A program made the translations under genes and the position numbers. The notes beneath the pieces were generated by a model. That model was not told the DNA's origin. It did not search any database and saw only the letters and a program-made list of their open reading frames with translations. A stretch of 64,000 nt of DNA from Lachnospiraceae bacterium (GTDB lineage: Bacteria; Bacillota; Clostridia; Lachnospirales; Lachnospiraceae), in contig QXWO01000011.1 in NCBI GenBank assembly GCA_009911035.1, positions 58,552-122,551 of the forward strand, given 5' to 3'. Position 1 is the first letter of the stretch; every line of letters starts with the position of its first letter. This document shows, piece after piece, positions 63,046 to 64,000 of the stretch.

Positions 63046-63376
63046 CCTGCCTTTTCATTTCCAGAAATTCCAGTGATTCAATTACGATTTCATTGGAATA
63101 TATTTTCTTCCCATTTTTCTCATAATTGTTGTTTTTCAGCTTCCCAGAAATGAGAAGCTTCGTGCCTTTAAAGCAGTGCATTTCCACAATTTCTGCCAGT
63201 ATGTTCCAACAGGTACACCTGAAAAAGTCAGTAGGATAGTTCCCATGTTCATCCTTTTTCATAGACATATCTGGTACGGCAAAATTAAATACGGCGTGTG
63301 CTACGGGTTCAGTACCCATACTGTAAGTTACTTTTGGGTCTTCCGTAAGCCTTCCTGTCAGTGTGATATGATTCAT
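63038..63376 (-). CDS. ssb: Single-stranded DNA-binding protein (mobile-element type)
   Basis: 112 residues, OB fold: MNHITLTGRLTEDPKVTY, VAHAVFNFAVPD, DFFRCTCWNILAEIVEMHCFKGTKLLISGKLKNNNY. It lacks the long acidic C-terminal tail of chromosomal SSB. Common in plasmids and conjugative elements, where it protects transferred DNA. Confidence 0.88.
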   Translation of the reverse strand: MNHITLTGRLTEDPKVTYSMGTEPVAHAVFNFAVPDMSMKKDEHGNYPTDFFRCTCWNILAEIVEMHCFKGTKLLISGKLKNNNYEKNGKKIYSNEIVIESLEFLEMKRQDV

Positions 63377-63459
63377 ACTTCATCCCTGCGCGCCAGAAGG
63401 CGTGCTTATCCTTTCTTTAAATTTTCTGTATAAACATTTTCAGTTTCCCCTTATAAACA

Positions 63460-63500
63460 AACGCTGCCATACCATAACATATGTTATGGTACATGGCGTT
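63460..63500. promoter_or_regulatory. Perfect 20-bp palindrome inside a longer imperfect one
   Basis: ACCATAACATATGTTATGGT at 63471-63490 is a perfect palindrome; the arms extend as AACGC..CCAT and ATGGCGTT. On the minus strand TTTGTTTATAAGG follows, so it could terminate the DUF5688 gene, or be an operator before ssb. Confidence 0.55.
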
Positions 63501-63506
63501 CCTTCC

Positions 63507-64000
63507 TTAAAAAACAAAGCCACTGCCCCTGCGGTAGAAATAGGCTTTTGTGCCCAGGACCTCGTCAGGTTTTACCTTTGTGGCATTCACTTCCAGGTTT
63601 ATATCTGTGATACTGCTGAGCTGGCTGTCATCAGGGGAAGGAATCAGAAGGATCTCATGGACGGAAGAAAATATGGCACAGAAATCCCCGTGTTTTTCTG
63701 CAAAACCTTCCAGTACATCGCCAAACAGGGCAGCGGATGCACCGAACAGCTTCTGCCTGTTGGTGAGCACCCACATAAATTCCTGCACGCCTTCTGCGTC
63801 CATCCATGGGGCAAGCTCCTTCATAACTTCGGATATGGGACGTATGTCAGCGCCGCCCCTGCGTCTGGTACAGCCAAGGGCAAGGGAGAGAAGTGCCTCC
63901 CTGTTACTGTTCCACATTTTCATGTTGTTTTTTGTCAAGCACTTTTCCCTAAAAAAAGCGTCTAAATTCCCTTTTTTCAGCAAGGGATATTCCCTACTTT
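63507..64000 (-). CDS. DUF5688-like protein (probably continues past the window)
   Basis: The frame is open to the window edge; a TTG at 63983 is the first possible start seen but need not be real. The visible 160 residues include REALLSLALGCTRRRGGADIRPISEVMKELAPWMD, MWVLTNRQKLFGASAALFGDVLEGFAEKHG and SSVHEILLIPSPDD, resembling DUF5688 proteins of Lachnospiraceae mobile elements. Function unknown. Confidence 0.65.
   Translation of the reverse strand, partial: SREYPLLKKGNLDAFFREKCLTKNNMKMWNSNREALLSLALGCTRRRGGADIRPISEVMKELAPWMDAEGVQEFMWVLTNRQKLFGASAALFGDVLEGFAEKHGDFCAIFSSVHEILLIPSPDDSQLSSITDINLEVNATKVKPDEVLGTKAYFYRRGSGFVF

Overview
The window looks like a chromosomal contig from a spore-forming Lachnospiraceae (Clostridium cluster XIVa) bacterium. 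The evidence is a complete spoIIIAA-AH operon plus spoIVB, the Firmicute order Asp23/nusB/xseA/xseB/ispA/dxs/tlyA/nadK/argR/recN/spoIVB, strong AGGAGG-type ribosome sites, several TTG/GTG starts, and family-typical proteins (DUF4474, TPR-DUF4037-DUF4125). No rRNA or tRNA gene was seen.

Region 1 (1-12.0 kb) is a carbohydrate locus built around a divergent promoter at about 5.06-5.37 kb. The minus arm encodes two Lpl-type ABC permeases, a GH13_18 sucrose-phosphorylase-like enzyme and a CE1-like esterase. The plus arm encodes the lipoprotein solute-binding protein, an esterase homologue in which the catalytic Ser is Ala, two tandem paralogous poly-hydroxybutyrate-depolymerase-like hydrolases with an added C-terminal domain, and a polysaccharide deacetylase. 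The end of a GH39-like glycosidase sits at the left edge. Together they suggest import of an oligosaccharide, removal of acyl groups and phosphorolysis. An 11-bp motif occurs three times in the divergent promoter.

Region 2 (12.0-35.3 kb) is core: rpsO-pnp, spoIIIA operon, deoB, prfC, a transglutaminase-like lipoprotein, then the Asp23-to-spoIVB cluster joining isoprenoid synthesis (ispA, dxs), DNA repair (xseAB, recN), NAD kinase, ArgR and the SpoIVB protease. spo0A, the usual neighbour after spoIVB in clostridia, is not there.

Region 3 (35.4-54.35 kb) is mixed housekeeping: a membrane diguanylate cyclase overlapping a bacteriohemerythrin, a metallophosphoesterase, a DUF4474 protein, a large TPR-DUF4037-DUF4125 protein, amidase, MATE exporter, phosphatases, a GntR(YtrA)-ABC operon with a palindromic operator, aroA, hflX, an RNA pseudouridine synthase, ligA and metA (Glu111, acetyl-CoA type).

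Region 4 (54.35-64 kb, continuing past the edge) is accessory DNA, probably an integrated conjugative or mobilisable element inserted after metA. It starts with an integrase-core-like inverted repeat and short direct repeats, then a 1-kb gene-poor stretch, an ankyrin gene with giant-virus-like 30-residue repeats, and minus-strand mobile-element genes (winged-helix-like protein, J-domain protein, RadC, DUF262, SSB, DUF5688). Five loci in 4.7 kb are broken by a frameshift, a nonsense codon or loss of the start, so the element seems to be decaying. Two families of short dispersed intergenic repeats also occur in regions 1-3.
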